In this document: positions 1-6,797 of the stretch, piece after piece
Layout: each line of letters starts with the position of its first letter
How positions within the stretch are numbered: the stretch's first letter is position 1
From: Methanobacteriota archaeon
GTDB lineage: Archaea > Thermoplasmatota > Poseidoniia > Poseidoniales > Thalassarchaeaceae
Reading direction: 5' to 3'
DNA: 15,693 nt
Assembly: GCA_002697105.1 (NCBI GenBank)
Contig: NZTS01000034.1
Span: 10,402 to 26,094 of the forward strand
Notes under the pieces: generated by a model
Told to the model about the DNA's origin: nothing
What the model saw: only the letters and a program-made list of their open reading frames with translations
The model's database searches: none
Made by a program: the position numbers and the translations under genes

Positions 1-65
1 AGGTCTTGATTCCGTCGATTAAACTAATCTTTGTATGCGAAATTGAGAGAAGGTTTGATGCCCCA

Positions 66-1466
66 ATGGTAGCCCCTAGAATCGTGGGAGAGGGACTTCG
101 TATAGATCCTTGGTCGTCTCAGCAGTCGACAGACTATTCTAGAATTCGTGATGAATTTGGATTAGGTTCGATTGAAGGAATGGCAATTCCTAATCCAAGT
201 ATGCTCCATCGTAGAGGTATAATTTTCGCTCAAAGAGATTTAGACGTAGTTTTAGATTCGTCAAGGCGAAGAGAGCCATTTGGAGTATTAACTGGCTTGA
301 TGCCATCTGGACGAATGCACTTGGGACATAGTATGGTAATCGAGCAAGTAAAATGGTTCCAAAGTCAAGGTGCAGACGTTACTATTGCAGTTGCAGACTT
401 GGAAGCTCATGCAACTAGGGGTATGTCATTAGATGATTGTAGAACTACCGCTTTGAAAGAATATGTTCTAAATTATGCTGCTCTTGGCCTTGAATCTGAT
501 TCTGCATCAGTGTATTTTCAGAGTCGTCGTCCTATAGTTCAACGAATTGGTTTCACTCTTGGCAAGAGAACTACTCTCTCTGAAATGGAATCTATTTATG
601 GATTTCAAGGTGAAACAAATTTGGCCCATATTCAAGCTCCATTGGTTCAAGTTGGTGACATCCTACATCCTCAATTTGAAGAATTTGGGGGAATACGCCC
701 GATTGTAGTACCTGTAGGCGTAGATCAAGATCCGCATATCAGATTGACACGTGATCTAGCGTCAAGGTCTAATTGGTTTAATGTTAAGCCTAGAAAAGCA
801 GGTGGTCTATCTATTGCATTATCTATACAAGAAGAAAATTCTTCTATATTCGGGGTTGGAGAAAGAGGAAGGGTAGATAGAGAAGTTCGGTCTCAAATTT
901 TCTCATCTATTCATGAATCTCTTTCTTCTTTCGGCTACTCAGACGTCATATCGAATCCGAAGCATGGATTAATTGAGATTCCTGGTGCGACAAATAAGGA
1001 TAGAGGGCAGATCCGCCTATCTTTGTTGCGTTTAGAAAGACATCTTGGCGGTTTAGGATTACTTCCTCCTGCTTCAACGTACCACAGATTTGCGATAGGG
1101 ATGACCGGAGATAAAATGTCTTCTAGTCGCCCTGAATCAACCATCTTTCTTGATGATTCCATAGAAGATATGGAGAAGAAAGTCAAGCGTGCATTAAGTG
1201 GAGGTCAAGCCACAGTTGAAGAACATCGTCGTTTGGGTGGTGATTGCGAGAAAGATGTCGCATTCCAATATCTTCACACATTCTTTGAATCTGATGACTC
1301 AGCATTAGAAGAGATTCGTAGAGAATATTCTTCTGGAAGAATGTTAGCGGCTGAAATTAAAAGAATTTGTATCGACAAGGCTACTGAATGGTTAGATAAT
1401 CTGGCTGAAAAAAGAAAATCAATAGAAGATCAGATTGATTTATTCCTTTCTGATGATGCTCGTTAA
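66..1466 (+). CDS. trpS: Tryptophanyl-tRNA synthetase (archaeal/eukaryal type)
   Basis: Class I aminoacyl-tRNA synthetase that charges tRNA-Trp in the cytoplasm. Counting from the ATG at 66, the HIGH-type signature is MHLGH at residues 84-88 and the KMSKS-type loop is KMSSS at about 350-354. VDQDPH at about 219-224 is typical of archaeal/eukaryal TrpRS. The N-terminal RIDPW...DYSRI..EFG block also fits that branch. I chose ATG 66 because a purine-rich GAGAGAAGG lies 12 nt upstream; an in-frame TTG at 6 would add 20 residues with no family resemblance. The protein is about 466 residues. Roughly 80 extra residues sit between the VDQDPH block and the LLPPASTYHRF block, which are much closer together in the compact archaeal enzymes I remember; some haloarchaeal enzymes also have an insert here. 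The stop shares its bases with the stop of the convergent ZPR1 gene. Identity is very secure; the start is less so. Confidence 0.93.
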   Translation: MVAPRIVGEGLRIDPWSSQQSTDYSRIRDEFGLGSIEGMAIPNPSMLHRRGIIFAQRDLDVVLDSSRRREPFGVLTGLMPSGRMHLGHSMVIEQVKWFQSQGADVTIAVADLEAHATRGMSLDDCRTTALKEYVLNYAALGLESDSASVYFQSRRPIVQRIGFTLGKRTTLSEMESIYGFQGETNLAHIQAPLVQVGDILHPQFEEFGGIRPIVVPVGVDQDPHIRLTRDLASRSNWFNVKPRKAGGLSIALSIQEENSSIFGVGERGRVDREVRSQIFSSIHESLSSFGYSDVISNPKHGLIEIPGATNKDRGQIRLSLLRLERHLGGLGLLPPASTYHRFAIGMTGDKMSSSRPESTIFLDDSIEDMEKKVKRALSGGQATVEEHRRLGGDCEKDVAFQYLHTFFESDDSALEEIRREYSSGRMLAAEIKRICIDKATEWLDNLAEKRKSIEDQIDLFLSDDAR

Positions 1467-2074
1467 TCAGAATCTACTTCCATTATGGGAATTTCTGGAC
1501 CAACTGCAAGTTGTCCAATTTCATCCTCTGATAGTGACCATTCTTCTGTTTCTGGATGTAAAATTCCACTATGGCCCATTGGATCTAGAATTACCAAGGT
1601 AAACTTAGTATCTTCTCCAGACAATGATGCTTCCAATGAATTAAGGAGGAAATCAATCCTTTCTTTTTCTTCTGGAGAATCCTTTGACTCGTCAAAAGAA
1701 CGATCTAGCATCTGAATTGTGTCTCGAAATCTAGTCAAAACACCTTCTATATTCGAGATATATCCAGAAGATGCAGTTCCCGGTTCAACTTCTAATCCAA
1801 GTTCGGGGATGCGAATAGTTCCATTAGATCCTCTAATTACTCGAGCATTCAACGTTTTAGCTCCAATAGAAATACGATTTCCAATAGATCCTTTCGATTC
1901 AGCAGGAATAAAATCAGTACGCCTCCATCCGCATGATTCACAGGCCAGAGTAATCTGAGTATGTTCTCCAAAATAAGGAATTTCATCAATATGGACAGTC
2001 ATTTTTAGACCATCATTAGAGGAACAAATTGGACAAGGTTGTTCGATAATACTGTCTATGGAATCACTCCCCAC
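1463..2074 (-). CDS. ZPR1-family zinc-finger protein
   Basis: Archaeal single-domain homologue of ZPR1, about 203 residues, the usual size for the archaeal form; eukaryotic ZPR1 has two such modules. The zinc finger is C14-x2-C17 and C45-x2-C48. Between them lies the family signature EIPYFGE at about 31-37, and CGWRRTDF follows. A beta-rich domain comes next and an acidic tail ends the protein. Eukaryotic ZPR1 acts as a chaperone for the translation factor eEF1A; the archaeal role is not settled. The start is a GTG that overlaps the end of the upstream sepF-like gene by 11 nt, so the two are probably translationally coupled. The alternative ATG at residue 25 would remove the first CxxC, so GTG is preferred. 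The 3' end overlaps trpS by 4 nt (TTAA). Confidence 0.85.
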   Translation of the reverse strand: MGSDSIDSIIEQPCPICSSNDGLKMTVHIDEIPYFGEHTQITLACESCGWRRTDFIPAESKGSIGNRISIGAKTLNARVIRGSNGTIRIPELGLEVEPGTASSGYISNIEGVLTRFRDTIQMLDRSFDESKDSPEEKERIDFLLNSLEASLSGEDTKFTLVILDPMGHSGILHPETEEWSLSEDEIGQLAVGPEIPIMEVDSD

Positions 2075-2456
2075 GATCAGTATGTTCTGTTGCTTTGACT
2101 TTAGGAGGTAAAATTAGGATCCGTGTTTCGCCCATTTGAACTAATTCTCCACCCAAATCTCGTTCAACAAAGGAAGCCAGTCGCTCTATTACTGCATTAA
2201 ATTCTGTTTGTCTAGCCATTAATCGTCTTGTATCAAGCATTACAATATCTCCTTCAGATGCCCAATCTAATAATTGAGGTAACCCAGTAATATCAAGAAT
2301 TTCTGCTCGATGTAAGATTACTCCGTCATGAGTTCGTGGGATTGGAGGGTCAGGATATCTTGCATCTAGAAAATGAAATGTTTCTCCTTCTCTGGCTTCA
2401 GGGGCACGAGGTTCGTTTGAGATTGGTAGCCATCTCGGCTCTCTCGTGTCCACCAT
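2064..2456 (-). CDS. sepF: SepF-like cell-division protein
   Basis: Small protein of 130 residues with a SepF (DUF552) domain at about residues 45-120. The run VILHRAEI...GDIVMLD...FVERDLGGELVQMGETRILILPP matches the archaeal SepF pattern of an opening strand with a GD-[IF]-V block, then a GG-[DE]-[IL]-V-x-x-G turn and a final strand ending in P. In Haloferax and Methanobrevibacter, SepF anchors FtsZ to the membrane at midcell, so that role is inferred here. The first 40 residues are Pro- and Arg-rich and do not look like the short amphipathic membrane-targeting helix normally at a SepF N-terminus. An in-frame TAG at 2475-2477, with no start codon between it and the ATG, fixes the N-terminus. 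The gene overlaps the ZPR1 gene by 11 nt and is divergent from psmB. Assigned by remembered similarity, so a remote DUF552 relative is possible. Confidence 0.72.
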   Translation of the reverse strand: MVDTREPRWLPISNEPRAPEAREGETFHFLDARYPDPPIPRTHDGVILHRAEILDITGLPQLLDWASEGDIVMLDTRRLMARQTEFNAVIERLASFVERDLGGELVQMGETRILILPPKVKATEHTDRGE

Positions 2457-2520
2457 ATCGCGTTGTGTAGTTGGCTAGTCATGAACCTGAGGGTATTTTG
2501 TACAAGAAGAGCATCTCTTA

Positions 2521-2575
2521 CGGCGAATTCATAAGGGGCCGTGTTTTATTACAATCTACCAGCAGGCATTCGCCG
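2521..2575. repeat. 8-bp inverted repeat around the psmB promoter region
   Basis: CGGCGAAT at 2521-2528 and its exact reverse complement ATTCGCCG at 2568-2575 lie 39 nt apart in the sepF/psmB divergent gap. The right arm runs into the psmB Shine-Dalgarno sequence (GGTGGAGG, 2575-2582), and a TATA-like AT-rich stretch lies between the arms. An operator pair or an mRNA stem are both possible; chance is not excluded. Confidence 0.35.
2544..2553 (+). promoter_or_regulatory. Candidate TATA element for psmB
   Basis: TTTTATTACA centred about 41 nt before the psmB ATG is the most TATA-like AT stretch in this 133-bp divergent gap. A purine-rich ATAAGGGG lies just upstream, where a BRE would be. A start site about 25 nt downstream would leave a short leader carrying the GGTGGAGG ribosome binding site. 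This is a pattern match only. Confidence 0.28.
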
Positions 2576-2589
2576 GTGGAGGAATCAAA

Positions 2590-3216
2590 ATGGACGGAAT
2601 TATGGAGCAGGCAAAGACTGGAACGAGTACCGTTGGAATCACTTTCAAAGGTGGAGTGGTTGTTGGAGCCGATCATCGGGCAACTATGGGACATTTCGTC
2701 GCTAACAAGAGTGTTCAGAAACTGTTCAAGATTGCGGATAACTTAGCATTAACTACTGCTGGTTTAGTAGGTCATGCACAGGCTCTGAGTCGATCATTGG
2801 CTGCAGAAATGGCTCTTTTCGAACTTAAACGGGGTCATCAGATGTCTGTGAAGGGAGCTGCGACTCTTACTGCTAATATCCTGGGTGGACGTCCTCATTG
2901 GGTACAATTGCTTATCGCAGGAGTGGATGAAGATGGCGCCCATGTATATTCGATAGATTCCGCAGGGGGATCGATTCCTGATTCATACTGTGCAACAGGT
3001 TCAGGATCACCTTACATGTATGGTGTTCTTGAAGATAAATTCAAAGAAGGTATGACCCGCGATCAAGCCGTAGAAGTTGCTGCTAGAGCGCTTCTTGCTT
3101 CTGCTCAACGTGATGCAGCATCTGGAAACGGAATGGACTTATGTGTGATTACTCCTGAAGACGGATTTCAATTAGTTAGTGACGATGAGTTAGAAGCATT
3201 ATTCAAGTCACTTTGA
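2590..3216 (+). CDS. psmB: 20S proteasome beta subunit
   Basis: Catalytic subunit of the archaeal 20S proteasome, a Thr protease that forms the inner rings of the cytoplasmic barrel and degrades unfolded proteins with PAN/Cdc48-type ATPases. The 11-residue propeptide ends in Gly11; self-cleavage exposes Thr12 (mature Thr1) in TSTVGI. Other catalytic residues sit at the expected spacing: Asp28 (mature D17), Lys44 (K33) and Ser140 (S129) in the ATGSGS motif. The RDAASGNG block at 174-181 supplies the remaining conserved Asp and Ser. Length (208 residues) is normal for the family. The start at ATG 2590 is supported by a strong GGTGGAGG 7 nt upstream. fttA follows 77 nt downstream on the same strand, a neighbourhood I recall from other euryarchaea. 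The alpha subunit is not in the window. Confidence 0.97.
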   Translation: MDGIMEQAKTGTSTVGITFKGGVVVGADHRATMGHFVANKSVQKLFKIADNLALTTAGLVGHAQALSRSLAAEMALFELKRGHQMSVKGAATLTANILGGRPHWVQLLIAGVDEDGAHVYSIDSAGGSIPDSYCATGSGSPYMYGVLEDKFKEGMTRDQAVEVAARALLASAQRDAASGNGMDLCVITPEDGFQLVSDDELEALFKSL

Positions 3217-3232
3217 ACTTAATCAATTTCCC

Positions 3233-3248
3233 CGACGCCCGCGCGTCG
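3233..3248 (+). other. GC-rich hairpin between psmB and fttA
   Basis: CGACGC-CCGC-GCGTCG forms a perfect 6-bp, all-strong stem with a 4-nt loop. It sits in an unusually GC-rich patch (about 3231-3252) inside an AT-rich genome, 17 nt after the psmB stop and 45 nt before the fttA start. No T tract follows, so it does not look like an intrinsic terminator. An mRNA processing or stability element between the two cistrons, or a leader structure of fttA, would fit. Confidence 0.4.
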
Positions 3249-3293
3249 CCTCGGTAATGTGCGGATGCTTTCAGGGATTTTGGAGAGAGAAAA

Positions 3294-5219
3294 ATGAGAA
3301 TGACGTTGGCAGAGATCAAGAATAAGGCAAAGGACATAATTCCTGATGGGATTCCTTACACTGTAGATCTCGAAGCAGGAACAATTTCTATCATTACACC
3401 TACCCCTGATGCTTTCGCACAAGAAAGTAATTCATTGACAGTTAAATTAGCAAAGGCAGTTAGGCGAAGAATTGTAATTCGACCGGATCCATCGATACTT
3501 TCCACTGAAGAAGAAGTTTTAGAAACCGTCAGGGAGATAGTTCCTGAAGAATCTGGGATAACAAATATATGGTTGGATCCTGCTCTTGCAGAAGTTACTA
3601 TTGAATGCAACGATCCTGCTCAAGCAATAGGTCAAAAAGGTGCGAATTTAGTTGAATTAAGAAATAGTTTAGGTTGGTTATTCAGAGCAGATAGATCTCC
3701 AGCAATCGAATCTAAAACTCTCAATAACATTCGGAGATATAGAAAGGAAACTGCTGATGAGAGAAGAGAATTATTGCGCAAATTTGGTACTAGGATTTAC
3801 AGGCCTAAACGCTCAAGTACCCCATGGGTAAGATTGACTGCCTTAGGGTCGTATCGCGAAGTTGGTAGAGCGATGCATATGGTCACCACTAACGAAAGTA
3901 AGATTCTTGTGGATTGTGGGGCTAAACCTACTACTAATAGATCTGAAATTCAACCGTTTTTTGACGCACCTGAGTTACTTCCTCTTGAAAATATAGACGC
4001 AGTAGTAATCACCCACGCTCACGTTGATCATATTGGGATGTTACCTGTTCTTTTCCGTTATGGGTATCGTGGACCAGTATACTGTACTCCTCCTACGAGA
4101 GACTTAATGACACTACTTCAGCAAGATTACATAAAAGTAAGTAAGATGGAATCTGGTGACGGACCTCCGTATAGTTTGGCAGATATTGAGACCTGTATAA
4201 AACACGTAATCGATGTAGGTTATGGGCAGAAAATCGATATTTCTCCCGATATAAAAATGACAATGGAGAATGCAGGACATATTCTTGGTTCCTCATCTGT
4301 ATATCTTGAAATTGGAGAAGATAAAAATCTACATCGTCTATTATTTTCTGGGGATATCAAATATGAAAAATCATGGCTCTTTGATGCAGCGACAGTTCGA
4401 TTTCCACGAGTTGATTCATTAGTTATTGAATCTACATATGGCGGTCGTTCTTCTTTCCAACCTACTAGGCAGGAAGCAACCGAAGAACTACAAGATTTGA
4501 TTCGAAGAACTCTTGGTAAAGGTGGAAAAATTTTCTGTCCTGTCTTTGCAGTTGGCAGATCACAAGAGGTAATGGTAGCTATAGATCAGTTATTCAAATC
4601 GGAAGATTTCACCAGCGATCCATGTACTGTTTGGCTTGATGGGATGATTTCTGAAGCAACTGCAATTCATGCATCTCATCCAAATTTCCTTAATCGAGAT
4701 TTAAGACAACAAGTACTTCGTGGAGGAGAAGAAAATCCATTTAATTCTCCATGGTTCAAGACCGTCGATTCAAGACAGAGACGTGAACAGATAGTTTTAG
4801 ATCCATCTCCTTGTATCGTTCTCGCAACTAGTGGGATGATGACTGGTGGACCGATTTTACATTATTTACAGCATTGGGCGCCAAATGATAGAGCCACATT
4901 AGCATTTGTAGGTTATCAAGCATCAAATACTCTTGGTAGACGTCTTCAAGAAGGATATTCTGAGATTCAACTATCTAATGATGGACAAACATACACTGTT
5001 GATGTCAATTGTGATGTTGTGACAATTGATGGTTTTTCAGGTCATTCTGATAGACGTCAATTGCTTGATTATGTCAATGCATTGAATCCTAAGCCACGGC
5101 GAATAATATGTCATCATGGAGACGATACTGTTTGTAATGAATTTAGGAAAACATTGGGTGAGACATTCAAAGTTAGAGCCGCTGCTCCTCAAAATTTAGA
5201 GACTCTTAGATTACTATAG
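3294..5219 (+). CDS. fttA: FttA / aCPSF1: KH-metallo-beta-lactamase-beta-CASP termination ribonuclease
   Basis: Archaeal homologue of the cleavage and polyadenylation nuclease CPSF73. It cuts nascent RNA and, with Spt4-Spt5, terminates transcription by RNA polymerase. Domain order fits the family: N-terminal KH pair (about 1-145, with a GxxG loop GQKG at 113-116), a metallo-beta-lactamase domain from about 180, and a beta-CASP insert in the middle. The metal and catalytic residues are all present: HxHxDH at 241-246 (THAHVDH), H329 in AGH, D354 in SGD, motif A E379 (ESTYG), motif B H584 (FSGHSD) and motif C H608 (HHGD). The 641-residue length is normal. GGAGAG lies just before ATG 3294. The last codons and the TAG stop abut the stop of the convergent small membrane protein gene in a CTATAG palindrome. 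It should be active. Confidence 0.96.
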   Translation: MRMTLAEIKNKAKDIIPDGIPYTVDLEAGTISIITPTPDAFAQESNSLTVKLAKAVRRRIVIRPDPSILSTEEEVLETVREIVPEESGITNIWLDPALAEVTIECNDPAQAIGQKGANLVELRNSLGWLFRADRSPAIESKTLNNIRRYRKETADERRELLRKFGTRIYRPKRSSTPWVRLTALGSYREVGRAMHMVTTNESKILVDCGAKPTTNRSEIQPFFDAPELLPLENIDAVVITHAHVDHIGMLPVLFRYGYRGPVYCTPPTRDLMTLLQQDYIKVSKMESGDGPPYSLADIETCIKHVIDVGYGQKIDISPDIKMTMENAGHILGSSSVYLEIGEDKNLHRLLFSGDIKYEKSWLFDAATVRFPRVDSLVIESTYGGRSSFQPTRQEATEELQDLIRRTLGKGGKIFCPVFAVGRSQEVMVAIDQLFKSEDFTSDPCTVWLDGMISEATAIHASHPNFLNRDLRQQVLRGGEENPFNSPWFKTVDSRQRREQIVLDPSPCIVLATSGMMTGGPILHYLQHWAPNDRATLAFVGYQASNTLGRRLQEGYSEIQLSNDGQTYTVDVNCDVVTIDGFSGHSDRRQLLDYVNALNPKPRRIICHHGDDTVCNEFRKTLGETFKVRAAAPQNLETLRLL

Positions 5220-5507
5220 AGGAATATCCAATTCAAATTCTGAGGGATTAGGAAGAGAAGTGTATTCAGTTTCAGAATCGTCTTCAAATTCGTTCCAATC
5301 AGATTGCATCGATAATCGGTTCATTTCATAATTTTTAACACGATTCCAAATCAAAATTATTACAGTAGTTGACCAAAATAAACCCGCAAAGAGTAGTGAA
5401 TATGTTTCATTAATGTAATTCAGTGCACCCATTATTGCGAAAATCCATCCTGATGCGAATAGAAACGCAATGAACAGCCCCCTATCTATGTTGGAAATGG
5501 CCGCCAT
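5214..5507 (-). CDS. Small two-helix membrane protein, unknown function
   Basis: A 97-residue protein I do not recognise. Two hydrophobic segments at about 10-29 (LFIAFLFASGWIFAIMGALN) and 36-54 are joined by a short polar turn, giving a helical hairpin. A basic stretch (WNRVKNYEMNR) follows the second helix, so the acidic, Ser/Pro-rich tail (about 68-97) is probably cytoplasmic by the positive-inside rule, though that is inference. The ATG at 5507 is 51 bp from the divergent decarboxylase-like gene, and the stop abuts the fttA stop. Clean reading through the hydrophobic hairpin and the fit between neighbours argue that it is real. Confidence 0.6.
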   Translation of the reverse strand: MAAISNIDRGLFIAFLFASGWIFAIMGALNYINETYSLLFAGLFWSTTVIILIWNRVKNYEMNRLSMQSDWNEFEDDSETEYTSLPNPSEFELDIPL

Positions 5508-5543
5508 GGCCAGTCTACCAACCCCCTCGTTGATGAACCCGAA

Positions 5544-5558
5544 GGTTATCCGATAACC
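5544..5558 (+). promoter_or_regulatory. 15-nt palindrome abutting a start codon
   Basis: GGTTATC-C-GATAACC has perfect 7-bp arms around a single central base and ends at the base before ATG 5559. As DNA it resembles an operator for a dimeric regulator. As RNA it could only form with a larger loop and would cover the ribosome-binding region. It also lies in the 51-bp gap shared with the divergent small membrane protein gene. Confidence 0.4.
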
Positions 5559-6200
5559 ATGGATTTCAGTATTGGAGGTTCAGAGCGTCGGACGAATACC
5601 CCTAATCAAACTCAAAATTCGGGACTTCCGTCTGGAGGATGGTTAATGACTGCAGTTGCCCCATGGGGCGAATCTGAAGAGGATGCCTTCGATCAATGTC
5701 TAGTGGAATTGGGTTTAGGAGATTGCCGCTTGGTTCAAGTTCAAGGTGCTATGTTGCCTATGGGTTTCTCCCCCGAAAGTCCACGTGCTCTTCCTATGGG
5801 TAGTTTAGTTGAATGTCATTATTCTGTTAGTTTAGCATGGAATGGATCTACAGCTTGTGCAGGAGCTGGATGGGCAAGGTGCACCACTCCAGAGGGTGAA
5901 GAGGTAGCAATCGTAACGACTGTTTCAACAAATGAGGATTATGAAGAAACTGAATTAATGTTGAAGAGACAGATGCAGCGCCGATTAGCGAGTAGAGATT
6001 TAGAGATAATCGAACATGAAATTGCAGTAGATGAGGTTACTTCTGGAGAAGGACATCATGGAGCAGTTATTGCTGCATTGATACTTCCTGAAAGTTTAGG
6101 AATAGGGGGCCCAGTAGGACGTGCTCGTGATTTTTCATCAATTTCAGGAGGAATACGTTCAGATTCTGGAAATCCTGGGGGCGGAAATTTCTCTTTTTAA
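5559..6200 (+). CDS. Degenerate pyruvoyl-dependent arginine decarboxylase homologue
   Basis: The fold matches pyruvoyl-dependent arginine decarboxylase (PvlArgDC), which makes agmatine for polyamine synthesis. GESEEDAFDQCLVELGLGD (37-55) and LPMGSLVECHY (78-88) line up with the M. jannaschii enzyme as I remember it, and IEHEIAVDEVTSGEGHHGAVIAALIL near the C-terminus fits its last helix and strand. The key residues are changed: the Ser52-Ser53 pair that self-cleaves to form the pyruvoyl group is Gln62-Gly63, Asn47 aligns with Arg57, and Glu109 aligns with Thr121. It should therefore neither process nor decarboxylate by the known chemistry. It also has about 25 extra polar N-terminal residues and a Gly/Ser-rich C-terminal tail (181-213). 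The frame is intact, so it looks like a maintained pseudoenzyme or a repurposed fold. The zinc-ribbon gene follows 37 nt downstream. ATG 5559 is chosen; Met30 is an alternative start. Confidence 0.75.
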   Translation: MDFSIGGSERRTNTPNQTQNSGLPSGGWLMTAVAPWGESEEDAFDQCLVELGLGDCRLVQVQGAMLPMGFSPESPRALPMGSLVECHYSVSLAWNGSTACAGAGWARCTTPEGEEVAIVTTVSTNEDYEETELMLKRQMQRRLASRDLEIIEHEIAVDEVTSGEGHHGAVIAALILPESLGIGGPVGRARDFSSISGGIRSDSGNPGGGNFSF

Positions 6201-6237
6201 TCGAATTCATCAAACACTATCTAGACATCATTAGTTC

Positions 6238-6681
6238 ATGTCGGGGCCCACTTGGGTTATGTTACAATGTAGTTCTTGTGATAGATTTAGTGGAGCTCGT
6301 AAGGGACAGAAATCAATGATTTGTAGCCATTGTGGCGACAGAGAGAGGTTATCTGTAATTCAAGAATTTTCTAACTCATCATCATTGTCTCAAGCGATTT
6401 CATTAGAGAATACTCCCCCCGAAATTCGAAAAGAATTGGAGAAAGCATTGAGTCGAAAATCAAATCAAATATCATCCCCTGAGGCTACAGATCCTGTTTC
6501 TATGATTCAATCATTTACAAGTGATGAAGGGATAATTGATGTGGATGGAATCATAACTGAATTGATAACCTCTGGATTATCAGAAAATGATAGTAATGCA
6601 CAGGTTACTGAATGGGTGCAACAATCAGAAATCGAGGGCATGGTCATCAGATTACCTACTGGTGAATTGAAACTTCTTTAG
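6238..6681 (+). CDS. Zinc-ribbon protein with a winged-helix-like C-terminus
   Basis: A 147-residue protein with a zinc ribbon at C11-x2-C14 and C29-x2-C32, resembling the N-terminus of haloarchaeal DUF5817-type proteins (short ribbon followed by a charged helix). A Ser-rich linker (about 74-86) leads to a compact C-terminal unit at 98-147 (IIDVDGIITELI...EGMVIRLPTGELKLL). That pattern recalls the winged helices at the ends of archaeal MCM and RPA-type proteins, where a helix pair is followed by a wing ending in a PxGxxKL strand. A nucleic-acid-binding or regulatory role is inferred, not shown. It lies between the decarboxylase-like gene and tRNA-Pro, same strand. No strong ribosome binding site precedes the ATG. 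Confidence 0.7.
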   Translation: MSGPTWVMLQCSSCDRFSGARKGQKSMICSHCGDRERLSVIQEFSNSSSLSQAISLENTPPEIRKELEKALSRKSNQISSPEATDPVSMIQSFTSDEGIIDVDGIITELITSGLSENDSNAQVTEWVQQSEIEGMVIRLPTGELKLL

Positions 6682-6718
6682 TAACATTCATGTCTAGACG
6701 ATAGGTCGTTTAGTGTAC

Positions 6719-6796
6719 GGGTCCGTGGGTTAGCTTGGCCTATACTTGATGGTTTGGGACCATTAGACCCCAGTTCAAATCTGGGCGGACCCACCA
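6719..6796 (+). tRNA. tRNA-Pro (anticodon UGG)
   Basis: Full cloverleaf with the CCA encoded. Acceptor arms GGGTCCG (6719-6725) and CGGACCC (6786-6792) pair perfectly, followed by discriminator A6793 and CCA. The D-arm contains the TTAGCTTGGCC loop typical of archaeal tRNA-Pro. The anticodon stem is GATGG/CCATT with loop TTTGGGA (6753-6759), putting TGG at 34-36 and G at 37. The variable loop is AGAC. The T arm is CCCAG-TTCAAAT-CTGGG. No intron. The 3' end is only 15 nt from the stop of the convergent ribA. Confidence 0.96.
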
Positions 6797-6797
6797 C

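Noticed and set aside
17-29. GATTA-AAC-TAATC hairpin upstream of trpS
   Set aside because: AT-rich 5-bp stem; expected by chance.
6-65. TTG-initiated extension of trpS
   Set aside because: The 20 added residues do not resemble TrpRS, and ATG 66 has a purine-rich site upstream.
2471-2746. 91-codon plus-strand open frame across the psmB promoter
   Set aside because: It runs into psmB in another frame, starts at a TTG with no ribosome binding site, and psmB is certain.
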